Shown here: one piece after another, positions 1-9,229 of the stretch | How positions within the stretch are numbered: position 1 is the stretch's first letter | Layout: every line of letters begins with the position of its first letter | From: a virus | Reading direction: 5' to 3' (one strand) | DNA: 64,000 bases | Virus record (IMG/VR): IMGVR_UViG_3300033388_007730 | Coordinates: 1 to 64,000 of that record | Made by a program: the position numbers and the translations under genes | The notes under the pieces: generated by a model | What the model was told of the DNA's origin: nothing | What the model saw: the letters and a program-made list of their open reading frames with translations, nothing else | Databases searched by the model: none

Positions 1-3000
1 GAGAGCAAAGCTTTAGAGCATGAATCTAAGATAAGTGATGATTCTGTTTTTGATAATTTTTTTGAGGAGATAACACCAAGAGGATCTGTTGAATCTGCTG
101 ATAATACCAGATATAAGAAGGAGCAATCGTGGGTATCTATGCCTAGTATATTTGATACTAATTTTACTAATCAGGAGGGGGAAGTAGAATGTAATAGATC
201 AAAATGGGTTTATAGACATGACAAAATATCAGAAGGAAGTTATACTACTAAAGATTTAGAAGCTGATTATGATACAGCTACTTATCAAGAATATAAAAAT
301 AGTTTTGTAACTGATAAGGAAACAGGAGAAGTTAGGTTAAATCCAGATACTACTCCAGTTATAGATGTAGGAGCTGTTCAATTCCCACAACAACAAAGAA
401 CAATTGATGAACTTGGAAATGGAGTTCATTGGAGAGTAGGGAAAAGGACTCCATTATTTAGAGGAGAAGATTTTTTTATCAGATTTAATAAGACCGCTAA
501 AAATGCTACGGTTAACAAAAAAAATACAAAAATTCCTAAATTTAAGATAGGTTATTATGATTTTTTAGACGTAATGTCAGAAGAACAAATTGTGTGGGAT
601 TCAAGATTTCCAGAGATTAAAATTTCTGCTAATAATGCTGTTTTGCAACATGTGGCAGCTTCTGGTAATGAAAAAGATGATTCTGTATCTTTTGATTTTT
701 CTTCACAAGCTTATTATGTTATTGAGCTGGGTCATAGGTCAGAAAAGAATAATTTTTTCATAATAATAACAGAAAGAACATATCCTATTTGTGTTAATAT
801 ACAGAGAGGGATATCAAAAATTATGGGAAAGGCATTTAAAGGAGTTAAGGGAAAATCTTTAATAGATTCTGACTGGTTTGTTATGACTGTTAGAAATCAT
901 TTGGGTAATTTGGTAATTGAATTTGAAGGCAAAGGATTTAGGACAGATCCATGGATAATTAGTAAAGAAGAGTGGGAGATAGATACAGAAGAAAAAGGAG
1001 CTAGTTTACCAACATTAACTACTAAGCCTGCTATAATAACAGTCCCAAGGGGGAATATGACTATTTGGGGTGGAAATATAAAATGTGGATTTATATTTGG
1101 ACCATTACAATATTCTGTTGGATCAGCGGGATTTATTTATCCACCAAGAAGATTGGTAACGGGAGAAGAATTAACAGTTTCTATTGATAGTGGTGGAAGC
1201 ATTGTTATCGATGGTGACGATGGAGGGTTGTTAGCTAATCCATTTTTCTTGCCGTTAGGTACGGGACATGAATTAACATTTGCTCATCCTGCAATTAATA
1301 GATATGAATTTGCTAAAGAGATAGCTGATGATGGTAAAGATTATTTCATACCTCCAAGAGGAAGAAGACCTAAAATGTTTACGCAGGATGCTCAATATTA
1401 TAGAGATTTTATTAATCCTCCTGATAGTCGTTTTAGATATGAAGAAGAGTATGGATCATATTATTATAAAGAGACTTTGAAAGAGATAGGTTATGTAGCC
1501 AATGCAAGTGCTAAGATGCATGGAAAGACATCTGGAGTAACAGTAGCTAAATATAGGAGTCTTAATAATAGCGTATCAAATTATCAGGCTTTTGATACTG
1601 CGATACATATGTTGGTTGGAGATCATGTTTTTAACAGAAGCGGTATTACATATAATGAGAATAATCTAGATACTGGTAACGCTTTGGGGACATGGGAGAG
1701 GTATGGAGATTATTTTGATAATGAGTGGCTTTTAGGAGATTGTAAGACTCCTATTATGACAGGTTTAAGATTAGTATCTTATGAAGGAGATACTCCAAGA
1801 TGGAATGATGGAACTTCATTAAAATATGGACAGGCTCTTACTCCATTTAATAATCCTAAGAATCCTTATTTTATTGATGCAACTGATCATGTTCTTAGTT
1901 ATAGTGATTCGTGGTCTGCTACTGAATATACACAAGTAGATCATACTGGTTCTATTAATTTTTTATTAGGTGCTGAATTTCCATTTGGTCATAATGTTAC
2001 TGACAAATTATATGCTTTACAAAATAAAACATTTTATATTGAAATATGGGCTGGTTATAGAGGTTGTAATTATACTAATGTCCCAGGATTTTTTAAGATG
2101 TTTACTGGGTTGTGTCATGGAGGGGAAGTAAAATATGAGTATGGTAAGAATGTTATGAGTTGTAAGATAGTAGATTATATTGATGTTTTGAAAGATATGT
2201 TATTTTTTAATTCTCCATTTTTTGATGGGCAACGAGATATTAATGCTGTAAATGAGATATTAAGATTAGCAGGGTTTAGGTATAAAGGACCTGTTGATCC
2301 AGCTAATTTAATACATGGATTAACATTAAATTCCAATAATAATAATTCAACGGTATTTTTTAGGCATATAGATGGAAGATCTTTTAAAATGGAGCCATAT
2401 GCTTTGCCTAGTGGATACGATAGATTAGATCAACCTATGTTTAAATTCAATGAGGGATCAAGTTTTTTAGATGGGATAACGGAAATATCTAAAAAGTCTG
2501 CAAAAGTATTTTTCTTTGATCAGCTGGGAATAGCTCATTATGAAGAGTTAGCAGATTTAATAGAACAAGATTTTCAAGGGAAAATGCCATTAGTCGCATT
2601 GTATGCATTTACTACTAATCCAGAAATATTTCCAGGTCAATTAGTATTTAATAGTGTAGAGCACTCTTATGCTGTTCAAGAAGTATATAATCACATTAAA
2701 ATGATCAGCAATACTCCAGACATGCATCCGTTATTAATGGATCATATAAATTTTCCAGCAATAAATAATCCGGAAATAGAAGGATTTATAGGCTATAAAA
2801 AAACATATTATCAGCATGAGGGATTATTTGGTTCGAAGGGGGCTTTATTACATGCAACTAATAAATATAGTGTTATGTTTAGACCATATGTGATATACAA
2901 ATTTGAAACATATGGTGTTCCATTGAGAGCTAATGATATAGTGCAAATCAATGGAGAGAATGCTAGAGTAATTAATGTAAGTCATGAATTCGATCCTGTT

Positions 3001-3075
3001 CAAAATAGATGGTGGATGAGTGTAGAATGTAAGAGATATCAACCTATTGGTGTTGCTTTAGGAACACCTGGATAG
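1..3075 (+). CDS. Large tail/baseplate virion protein, 5' end outside the window
   Basis: The reading frame is already open at base 1 and ends at TAG (3073-3075), giving 1,024 visible residues. The first in-frame ATG at 139 follows 46 sense codons and has no ribosome binding site, so it is probably internal and the true start lies upstream. The protein is rich in aromatic residues and beta-strand pattern, with no signal peptide or membrane segment. The last ~60 residues (RANDIVQINGE, then VSHEFDP and WWMSVECKRYQP) look like the small beta-barrel that closes baseplate-hub or late-control-D-type proteins. It heads a long run of virion genes, which supports a tail role. A TAA follows directly after the TAG. 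The structural role is an inference from context and fold pattern; the exact component is unknown. Confidence 0.7.
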   Translation, partial: ESKALEHESKISDDSVFDNFFEEITPRGSVESADNTRYKKEQSWVSMPSIFDTNFTNQEGEVECNRSKWVYRHDKISEGSYTTKDLEADYDTATYQEYKNSFVTDKETGEVRLNPDTTPVIDVGAVQFPQQQRTIDELGNGVHWRVGKRTPLFRGEDFFIRFNKTAKNATVNKKNTKIPKFKIGYYDFLDVMSEEQIVWDSRFPEIKISANNAVLQHVAASGNEKDDSVSFDFSSQAYYVIELGHRSEKNNFFIIITERTYPICVNIQRGISKIMGKAFKGVKGKSLIDSDWFVMTVRNHLGNLVIEFEGKGFRTDPWIISKEEWEIDTEEKGASLPTLTTKPAIITVPRGNMTIWGGNIKCGFIFGPLQYSVGSAGFIYPPRRLVTGEELTVSIDSGGSIVIDGDDGGLLANPFFLPLGTGHELTFAHPAINRYEFAKEIADDGKDYFIPPRGRRPKMFTQDAQYYRDFINPPDSRFRYEEEYGSYYYKETLKEIGYVANASAKMHGKTSGVTVAKYRSLNNSVSNYQAFDTAIHMLVGDHVFNRSGITYNENNLDTGNALGTWERYGDYFDNEWLLGDCKTPIMTGLRLVSYEGDTPRWNDGTSLKYGQALTPFNNPKNPYFIDATDHVLSYSDSWSATEYTQVDHTGSINFLLGAEFPFGHNVTDKLYALQNKTFYIEIWAGYRGCNYTNVPGFFKMFTGLCHGGEVKYEYGKNVMSCKIVDYIDVLKDMLFFNSPFFDGQRDINAVNEILRLAGFRYKGPVDPANLIHGLTLNSNNNNSTVFFRHIDGRSFKMEPYALPSGYDRLDQPMFKFNEGSSFLDGITEISKKSAKVFFFDQLGIAHYEELADLIEQDFQGKMPLVALYAFTTNPEIFPGQLVFNSVEHSYAVQEVYNHIKMISNTPDMHPLLMDHINFPAINNPEIEGFIGYKKTYYQHEGLFGSKGALLHATNKYSVMFRPYVIYKFETYGVPLRANDIVQINGENARVINVSHEFDPVQNRWWMSVECKRYQPIGVALGTPG

Positions 3076-3089
3076 TAAGGAGAATGTGA

Positions 3090-3320
3090 ATGAGGAATAA
3101 AAACAATAATAGAATAGAAAATGTATGGAAAAAATTAAATAGCGAACAGAAGAAAACAGTTAATGCCGATATCAACCGCGCTATCACAACTGAAGCTAGA
3201 TCTGGTAAATTTCGCAGAGATGGCCAGATGGAGTCTGGTGCTCTTCAGCTATTTAATCTTATTGAATCAGATTATATAAGATTTGGTAGCAGTTTTGGTG
3301 GTAGTACAGTAGGCACGTAA
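3090..3320 (+). CDS. Small hypothetical protein in the tail locus
   Basis: This 76-residue protein starts at ATG 3090, 14 bp after the preceding gene, with a good AAGGAGA ribosome binding site upstream. It is basic at the N-terminus (RNKNNNR) and ends in a Gly/Ser-rich tail (GSSFGGSTVGT). No domain is recognised and no membrane segment is visible. Its place between two large virion genes suggests a small structural or assembly protein, but this is only context. Confidence 0.65.
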   Translation: MRNKNNNRIENVWKKLNSEQKKTVNADINRAITTEARSGKFRRDGQMESGALQLFNLIESDYIRFGSSFGGSTVGT

Positions 3321-3353
3321 CATAAGGTAAATTTTAAGGAAGGTAGGGACATA

Positions 3354-6300
3354 ATGGGGTCCACTAAGTACTATGCGTTGAGCTATTTTGATTTTGGAGA
3401 TCAATTAGATTCTCCTCTCAATATACAAAAAGAGATAGATCGTTTTGTTATTATAGATAAACAGTTATATGGTTTATATAGTGTTTTTGGAAGCGGTATT
3501 ATTAATGGATGGACTGTTAGGGACGCTGGATCAACTAATGGACAAGGCATAGGTATAACTATAAGCGCTGGAACTGGAATTATAAATCTTTTAGCTGCTG
3601 AAACCCATATCCCCGAATTTATATATGATTTAACACCAAATTCTATTTTGGATATTTATGCTTCGTTAACAGGTTCCTCATCTAGAGATAGAACAGTTGC
3701 TTTTGTCGTATCATCTTCTTATTTAGCAAACAATTCAATGATTAGGCTTGCTAGAATAGCTACTGGGAATAATAGTATTTTATATATAGATAATAATGTT
3801 AGAGATAGAATAAATTTTGATGATATAATAGAGGATCAAATAAATCAACATAAGCACAGAGGGACACCTTCTAAAATAGATTTACAAGAAGAAACAAGAA
3901 ATCAGTTGCCAGGGTCAAGGATAGAAGGAGTTGATGCTTCTAAAATAGTAAGTGGTCAATTTGATATAGATAGAATTCCTCTTATAGATCATAATGATTT
4001 AGAAAATAATGGGATGTTAAGTCATGCAGCATTAGATTCTTTTATTAGGACATTTTCCCAGAATAATAAAGAACTTTTAGGGGAAGTCGCTAGTGTTAAT
4101 TTGCTAAAAACTATAGCATTTCTAAAATATATGTATGCTACTGTTGATGAGCAATTTGTTAATGAGTTAGTAATTATTCCTGGAATTTCACTTAATAGTT
4201 TTATTGATTTTGAATCAAGCACTGCCAACATTAACTTGGGAGAAAATTGTATAAGTGGAACTCCTGCTCAGACTGGTATATTTACATCTGTTTTTTGGAA
4301 TAGCACATTTGCATTTGATAATGCAGTTGCAAAGGATAATGTTGTTATAGCTGATGATACAGTCAGCATAGCTAGGACAGGAGAACAGATTGATACTGTT
4401 GCTGATTTTAGTAATGGAACTTGTTTTTCTCCAGAAATGGTATTAGAAAGTAATACTCTGAGTTGTGATATAGAGACAGAGGAGGGAAATGAGTTAGGTA
4501 GGCTTAGCGGTGGAGGAACTTTGCAATATTATTATAGATTGAATTTAGCAAGTAATGATCATAAAGATTGGGCAGATGATTTTGATGAATTAGTAATTAA
4601 AGTTAAGACTAATCAGGCTACTCATGAACCAGTTTATATGTATGTTGTTAATGGATCTAATTTAACAGAAGATGGACAATCTTTTGGTAGCATAGAAGCA
4701 AATAATATTGAAGGAGTGCAAAAGCCAGCGACTCCTTGGAAAATTTTGGGACAAGATGAGAGTATGTCTGAATTCGAAGAAAAGGTTCTTGATATTACTA
4801 GTTTAGAATTAAATGATGTAAGTCAAATTACTATTTTTACTAATGATTCTTTTACTTTTGACATAGATGATATTCATGCTAGAAGAACTAATTTATTATC
4901 TGATAGTGGCACAATTCGTTTCAGATATGAAACAGAAGCGAATGTTGTTTTTCATTCAATTTTTTATAGTGTGGAAACACCAGAGGATTCTTCTGTATCA
5001 TTAAGAGTTAAAGGTGCTGCTTCTGTTGATTTGTTATCAAGATCTTCATATTCTTTACCGCTTAACTCAGGAGATATTTTTGCTATACCTGGAAGAGCAT
5101 CAGAAATAGAAGTCGTTTTAACTCCTAACAATGAAAAAAGTGTTTCTTCGGTTCTGAATAGTGTTGAACTAAGAATATTAACTGATGCAGATTTTAATGG
5201 GTTTGTTATAGATAATGGAAGTGATTGGGAAAGAGGAACATTAGAGAATATAACTATACAACCTGTTGCTGATCAAAATCTTGATGATTTGGTTATAACT
5301 GCTCCAATTAATGTTGGTGGAAGGCATTTTGTAAAAAATAGCGCTGTTAGCGAAATTAATGATGACAATATAGGTGTCTATGGATTTAGTGGTGTTGAGA
5401 TGCCATTATCTCCTAATCAAACTAGAGACTGGAATTCTTCTTTGTCAAGAGGATTTGATAATTCTTATTCGGCAGTAAGAAAATTTAATAATAATTTTTT
5501 AATTGCTGATACATATAACAATAGAGTATTAGAAGTTGATAGCACAGGTGAATTAGTAAGGGGATTTGGCTCTACTTATAGCATAGATACTAATTTTTAT
5601 CCATTATCAGCAATTTATAATTCTGTTACGAAGATTTTAACAATAGTTTTTACAAAAGTAGCTGTTATAAGTGATATAACTAAGATATCTTTCTTTATCG
5701 GCGCTGCTAAATTGCCATTAACTACTAATGATGTGCCTTTGACAACAGAAAAAGGTGGTGGTAAGGTTGTTGAGATACAGTTGGATGATGACACAGCTAT
5801 TAATCTAGTTGGTGTCACTAGTGATTTGTCTGTGAATTTTGAAACAGGTGCTTTTACTGAAAATATAACTGTAAATGAAGGAATGTCTGCGATTGGAAAT
5901 AGTATTTTTAGTCCATTGAGAGGGTTAATTTGTTTTGTCGGAGAATTCATATATACAGATAATATAAGACACCCAATTTTTGTTGATGAAACTGGAAGTA
6001 GTGGGAACTGGATAATATGTAATTCTTCAATTTTTTCCGTACCGATAGATGCTACTAAAGAAGAAAGCCCAAAAGTTCCTGATATAATAGAAATTAATCC
6101 AGATGATTTGACTGATACTGATAATAAGCTAACTTCTACTGATATACAATTTTCAGATTATTCTCTTGGTAGCATATGGGAATACGATGATGAACAATTT
6201 ATGGTTGCTGGACTTATTGATCATTCTTCTCCGTTGCCAGGGATAACTGGTGAGAAATTTATAGAAGATAATGGTGGGGCAGATGCAACTGCTAATATAT

Positions 6301-6602
6301 TGTTTAGAGCTAGTGCCATTGATGATTTAAAAGACAAAATGGGAGTTGTTTTTTTAATAGATAAACCAAATGGGAGAAATCAAGTTTTTTACATTTCAAA
6401 TGATGGAAATTTCCCAAGCGATATTTCCCAATTCTCTAATGGAGACTTTAGTGTTTCAGAGTCTAGTTTTGCTAGTAGTTCTGGAAGAATAATAAGATTG
6501 GATTCATATGGAAACGTTACTAGAGTTTTTGCGGAGGGAACGCTTTCTGTGGTAAATGATGCTAAGGTCTTGAATAATGATAATATAATAGTAAGTGTAT
6601 AA
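3354..6602 (+). CDS. Tail fibre/adhesin-type protein with N-terminal anchor domain and NHL-like repeats
   Basis: The 1,082-residue protein begins at ATG 3354 after a GGAAGG-type site. Residues 1-110 form a domain with the pattern F-x-F-GD, RF..ID.QL, G-x-GIINGW and ISAG-x-GII, shared with the gene at 28107, so it is probably the virion attachment domain. Residues ~165-235 carry HKHRG, an IEGVDASKIVSGQFD stretch and a DHNDL segment, a style seen in phage tail-fibre proteins. An NHL-like propeller repeat (NNFLIADTYNNRVLEVD) lies near residues 712-740, and the last 40 residues look like a final propeller blade. The end (KVLNNDNIIVSV) is repeated, with changes, at the end of the downstream HNH gene, so this gene's 3' end marks an insertion site. 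The precise role is inferred. Confidence 0.75.
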   Translation: MGSTKYYALSYFDFGDQLDSPLNIQKEIDRFVIIDKQLYGLYSVFGSGIINGWTVRDAGSTNGQGIGITISAGTGIINLLAAETHIPEFIYDLTPNSILDIYASLTGSSSRDRTVAFVVSSSYLANNSMIRLARIATGNNSILYIDNNVRDRINFDDIIEDQINQHKHRGTPSKIDLQEETRNQLPGSRIEGVDASKIVSGQFDIDRIPLIDHNDLENNGMLSHAALDSFIRTFSQNNKELLGEVASVNLLKTIAFLKYMYATVDEQFVNELVIIPGISLNSFIDFESSTANINLGENCISGTPAQTGIFTSVFWNSTFAFDNAVAKDNVVIADDTVSIARTGEQIDTVADFSNGTCFSPEMVLESNTLSCDIETEEGNELGRLSGGGTLQYYYRLNLASNDHKDWADDFDELVIKVKTNQATHEPVYMYVVNGSNLTEDGQSFGSIEANNIEGVQKPATPWKILGQDESMSEFEEKVLDITSLELNDVSQITIFTNDSFTFDIDDIHARRTNLLSDSGTIRFRYETEANVVFHSIFYSVETPEDSSVSLRVKGAASVDLLSRSSYSLPLNSGDIFAIPGRASEIEVVLTPNNEKSVSSVLNSVELRILTDADFNGFVIDNGSDWERGTLENITIQPVADQNLDDLVITAPINVGGRHFVKNSAVSEINDDNIGVYGFSGVEMPLSPNQTRDWNSSLSRGFDNSYSAVRKFNNNFLIADTYNNRVLEVDSTGELVRGFGSTYSIDTNFYPLSAIYNSVTKILTIVFTKVAVISDITKISFFIGAAKLPLTTNDVPLTTEKGGGKVVEIQLDDDTAINLVGVTSDLSVNFETGAFTENITVNEGMSAIGNSIFSPLRGLICFVGEFIYTDNIRHPIFVDETGSSGNWIICNSSIFSVPIDATKEESPKVPDIIEINPDDLTDTDNKLTSTDIQFSDYSLGSIWEYDDEQFMVAGLIDHSSPLPGITGEKFIEDNGGADATANILFRASAIDDLKDKMGVVFLIDKPNGRNQVFYISNDGNFPSDISQFSNGDFSVSESSFASSSGRIIRLDSYGNVTRVFAEGTLSVVNDAKVLNNDNIIVSV
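6564..6602 (+). repeat. Upstream copy of a 39-bp gene-end duplication flanking the HNH insertion
   Basis: The last 39 bases of the tail gene, including its stop codon, match 7660-7698 at 30 of 39 positions by my hand alignment. The encoded peptides are KVLNNDNIIVSV here and KVLNDDKVIVSV downstream. Confidence 0.75.
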
Positions 6603-6662
6603 TTTTTATATTTTTCTCAGAAAATAAAAGGTATTTTTAATTTATTTTATAATATAATAATA

Positions 6663-6735
6663 GATACTTGATCTCAACTATTAGAGTATCGAAAAATAAA
6701 ATATTTTAAGGATATTATTGAATTCTGAGTTGAGA
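6663..6735 (+). other. Possible H-type RNA pseudoknot upstream of the HNH gene
   Basis: Two perfect complementary pairs interlock. GATACT (6663-6668) pairs with AGTATC (6685-6690), and TCTCAACT (6672-6679) pairs with AGTTGAGA (6728-6735). The order is stem 1 left, stem 2 left, stem 1 right, stem 2 right, which is a pseudoknot. It lies in the 180-bp gap between the tail gene stop and the HNH start. The spacing is too tight for a group I intron P3/P7 core. Its function is unknown and chance cannot be excluded. Confidence 0.35.
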
Positions 6736-6783
6736 CGGAATTTGATTTTATCCTTTTTTTATTGGTATTGGGAGAATAGAAAA

Positions 6784-7698
6784 ATGAGAAAATTAACATA
6801 TAAACAAGTGAAAAGGATATTTGAGGATGGTGGATGCGAATTATTAGGAGAATATATAAATTGTGATATTAAAGTTAAATATAGATGTAGCTGTGGAAAT
6901 ATCTCAAAAATATTGTTACATAATTTTAGAACAGGACAAAGATGTAAAGAATGTAACAAAAATAAACATTCATATAAATATGTTAAAAAGTTTTTTGAAG
7001 ATAATGGGTTTGAATTATTAGAAAAAGAATATACAAATAATTATATTAAAATGAGATATAAATATTCTTGTGGTGACATAAGTAAGACAATATTTAATTC
7101 TTTTAAACGAGGGCATAGATGCCAAAAATGTGGGCACAAGAGACAATCAAATCTTAAAAAATTAACTTATGAAGAGGTGAAGAAAACTTTTGAAGATAAT
7201 GGATGTGAATTATTAGAAACAGAATATATAGATAGCAAAACAAAAATGAAATATAGATGTAGTTGTGGGAATATATCAAAAATAAGATTTGGAGATTTTA
7301 AAAGAGGATATAGATGTAGAAAATGTTCAATTGAAAAAGTTTTTGGTAAAAATCATTATAACTACAATCCTAACCTTACAGATGAAGAAAGAAAAATAAA
7401 AAGAAATTATCCTGAATACAAACAATGGATCAAAGATATTTACAAAAAAAATGATTATACTTGTCAATGTTGTTTTCAGCGAGGCGTTTATTTAAATGCT
7501 CATCACATTCAAAATTATTCTTCCTACAAGGATCTCCGTTTAGCAGTTTCAAATGGTATTACATTATGTGCCCCTTGTCACCAAAAATTTCATTCAATTT
7601 ACGGCAAAAATAGCAATACTTCTTTACAATTAGAAGAATTTCTATCAGACTTTTCAATGAAGGTGTTAAATGACGATAAAGTAATTGTAAGTGTTTAG
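6784..7698 (+). CDS. HNH homing endonuclease with three zinc-finger-like repeats
   Basis: I chose ATG 6784 (304 residues), which has GGGAGAAT upstream; a longer TTG start at 6718 would run through the putative RNA structure. Three tandem repeats of about 60 residues fill positions 1-180. Each has a pattern like YEEVKKTFEDNGCELLE followed by Y-x-C-x-CGNISKI, then FKRG-x-RC-x-KC, a probable DNA-recognition zinc module. A linker (GKNHYNYNPNLTDEER) leads to the nuclease at ~208-275, with CQCC, the catalytic AHHI motif (~239) and CAPCHQKFH (~262). Such enzymes cut DNA to spread their own gene. The last 12 residues (KVLNDDKVIVSV) do not belong to the nuclease but copy the end of the upstream tail gene. 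The gene is a free-standing insertion in the virion locus. Confidence 0.9.
   Translation: MRKLTYKQVKRIFEDGGCELLGEYINCDIKVKYRCSCGNISKILLHNFRTGQRCKECNKNKHSYKYVKKFFEDNGFELLEKEYTNNYIKMRYKYSCGDISKTIFNSFKRGHRCQKCGHKRQSNLKKLTYEEVKKTFEDNGCELLETEYIDSKTKMKYRCSCGNISKIRFGDFKRGYRCRKCSIEKVFGKNHYNYNPNLTDEERKIKRNYPEYKQWIKDIYKKNDYTCQCCFQRGVYLNAHHIQNYSSYKDLRLAVSNGITLCAPCHQKFHSIYGKNSNTSLQLEEFLSDFSMKVLNDDKVIVSV
7660..7698 (+). repeat. Downstream copy of the 39-bp gene-end duplication
   Basis: This partner of 6564-6602 is fused in frame to the HNH nuclease and supplies its stop codon. It probably represents the displaced original 3' end of the tail gene. Confidence 0.7.
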
Positions 7699-7718
7699 TT
7701 TTATTAAATTGCTGAAGT

Positions 7719-8819
7719 ATGGACGAAAAAATCAAATTAAATTATGCTTGTTTCTTAAATCAATCTGGATATAGCCAGGCAGCGAGAGATATTATAGTAT
7801 CTTTGCATAATAGTGGTAATTATGATTTAAAATTAACTGTTTTTGGTGGGAAACCGTCGAGAGCAGTTATAAGCGATGAAAAATATGAACTTTTTATGCC
7901 TATGACCAGAAAAGACACTGGTCCTGATCGTATTTTGATATATCATTGTATTCCTACGATGCAAAAACGAGAAAAAAAGGTAAAAAACAGTATTGGGTTT
8001 GCAACTTTTGAAACTTTTCAGCCACCGGATAAGTGGATCGAGATATTAAATAAAAATGATGCTATTGTGGTTCCTTCTAAATTTAATTATAAGATTTTTG
8101 CTCATGCTCCAATAAAAAAACCACTTTTTCATATACCTCATTCAATAAACACTAATTTACACAATATTGGGATAAAACCACTAAATATTTATAATAAATT
8201 CACATTTTTGTTTATGGGAACCTGGAAAAAAAGAAAAGGATATGATCAGCTTCTTGAAGCATTTTATTCAGAATTTAGTGATAAAGATAATGTACAATTG
8301 ATAATTAAAACTGATAAACCGAAACAGGCAGAGGTTTATGCCAGTAATAAGAAAAAACAAATAGGAATAAACAAAGGAATTGCCCCAATTCTATTTGAAA
8401 ATAAGGTATTCAATGAAATGATGTTGCCTAGATTTATAAAATCAGCTCATTGTTTGATATCCCCTCATCTTGGCGAGGGATTTGGATATCCTGGATTGCA
8501 AAGTATGGCACTTGGTGTGCCAGTTATTATAACTAATTTTTCGGGATGCCAAGATTATGCTAACGAAGATACTGCTACATTGTTAGAACCAAATGGATTT
8601 ATATTTCATAAAGATATGGATGGGATACCACAGTTTCGTAGTAAAAAGTGGGCATTTGTAGAAGTTAGTAGCATAAGAAAGTCCATGAGATATGTTTTAA
8701 ATAATCCACAAAAAATTAGAGAAAAAGCAAAAAATGCATATTTATATGTTATTGAAAAATTTAATTATAAAGTAATAGAAGATTTATTCACAAAAATGAT
8801 TAGAGAAATATATGGCTAA
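7719..8819 (+). CDS. GT4-type (GT-B fold) glycosyltransferase
   Basis: The 366-residue protein begins at ATG 7719, 20 bp after the HNH gene. It has the layout of a GT-B family 4 enzyme: an N-terminal acceptor half (SGYSQAARDI near residue 16), a central F-x-GTWKKRKGYDQLLEAF segment opening the nucleotide-sugar half (~165), and the typical C-terminal signature PHLGEGFGYPGLQSMALGVPVI (split across ~248-270) with the conserved E-x-FG and G-x-PVI elements. There is no signal peptide, so it acts in the host cytoplasm. It overlaps the next tail gene by 8 bp, so the two are translationally coupled. It may glycosylate virion proteins or modify the host surface; the substrate is unknown. Confidence 0.85.
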   Translation: MDEKIKLNYACFLNQSGYSQAARDIIVSLHNSGNYDLKLTVFGGKPSRAVISDEKYELFMPMTRKDTGPDRILIYHCIPTMQKREKKVKNSIGFATFETFQPPDKWIEILNKNDAIVVPSKFNYKIFAHAPIKKPLFHIPHSINTNLHNIGIKPLNIYNKFTFLFMGTWKKRKGYDQLLEAFYSEFSDKDNVQLIIKTDKPKQAEVYASNKKKQIGINKGIAPILFENKVFNEMMLPRFIKSAHCLISPHLGEGFGYPGLQSMALGVPVIITNFSGCQDYANEDTATLLEPNGFIFHKDMDGIPQFRSKKWAFVEVSSIRKSMRYVLNNPQKIREKAKNAYLYVIEKFNYKVIEDLFTKMIREIYG

Positions 8820-9090
8820 GTTGGTATTAAAACCTCAATTCGGAACAACAACTGATTCAAAAAAGATTAAGTATGAGATAGAAGGTCTAGAGTCATTATC
8901 TGATGGAGAGCAATATAGAATAGATTTTGAAAATACTACATTTGCTTGCAAAATAGATAAAGATGATGAATATCTTAACTTAAATATTCCACCTCACTCA
9001 TCACAATCAGCGATATCTGTTTTTGCCAATGTTTTTGTAGTTGATGATCATGGAACATATTTAAAAGAAATATGTCCAGCAATATTTTGA
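8812..9090 (+). CDS. N-terminal part of a tail protein, probably joined to the next frame by +1 frameshift
   Basis: The 92-residue reading frame starts at ATG 8812 inside the end of the glycosyltransferase gene and stops at TGA 9088. It encodes a beta-rich piece without a known domain. The next frame (+1) is open from before 9068 and continues without a stop through 9230 to 12874. Reading TTT then GAA instead of TGA would join them into a 1,353-residue protein. The sequence after the junction (EVSKKFEGDIQINPVF) looks coding and is not otherwise explained by the downstream ATG. Either this is recoding, a mutation, or a one-base sequence error in a run of four T. Confidence 0.7.
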   Translation: MAKLVLKPQFGTTTDSKKIKYEIEGLESLSDGEQYRIDFENTTFACKIDKDDEYLNLNIPPHSSQSAISVFANVFVVDDHGTYLKEICPAIF

Positions 9091-9091
9091 A
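9085..9091 (+). other. Candidate +1 frameshift site (UUU UGA A)
   Basis: The codons are ATA TTT TGA. A phenylalanyl-tRNA on TTT can slip one base onto the overlapping TTT, placing GAA in the A site. This is the same logic as the prfB site (CUU UGA C). I see no strong prfB-like Shine-Dalgarno stimulator just upstream. The downstream frame is open for 47 codons before its first ATG. Confidence 0.5.
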
Positions 9092-9229
9092 GTATCAAAA
9101 AAGTTTGAAGGTGATATTCAAATTAATCCTGTTTTTGCTAGCCCTAAAGATCTGTGCAACATCAAAATATCATCTTGTGAACCAAACAGTAAAACGATTT
9201 TCTCTGTTAATGATAGAAGATTTTCTATT

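Noticed and set aside
6565-7660. Group I intron containing the HNH gene
   Set aside because: The tail gene keeps its own full end and stop before the HNH gene, and the crossing stems are too close together for a group I core.
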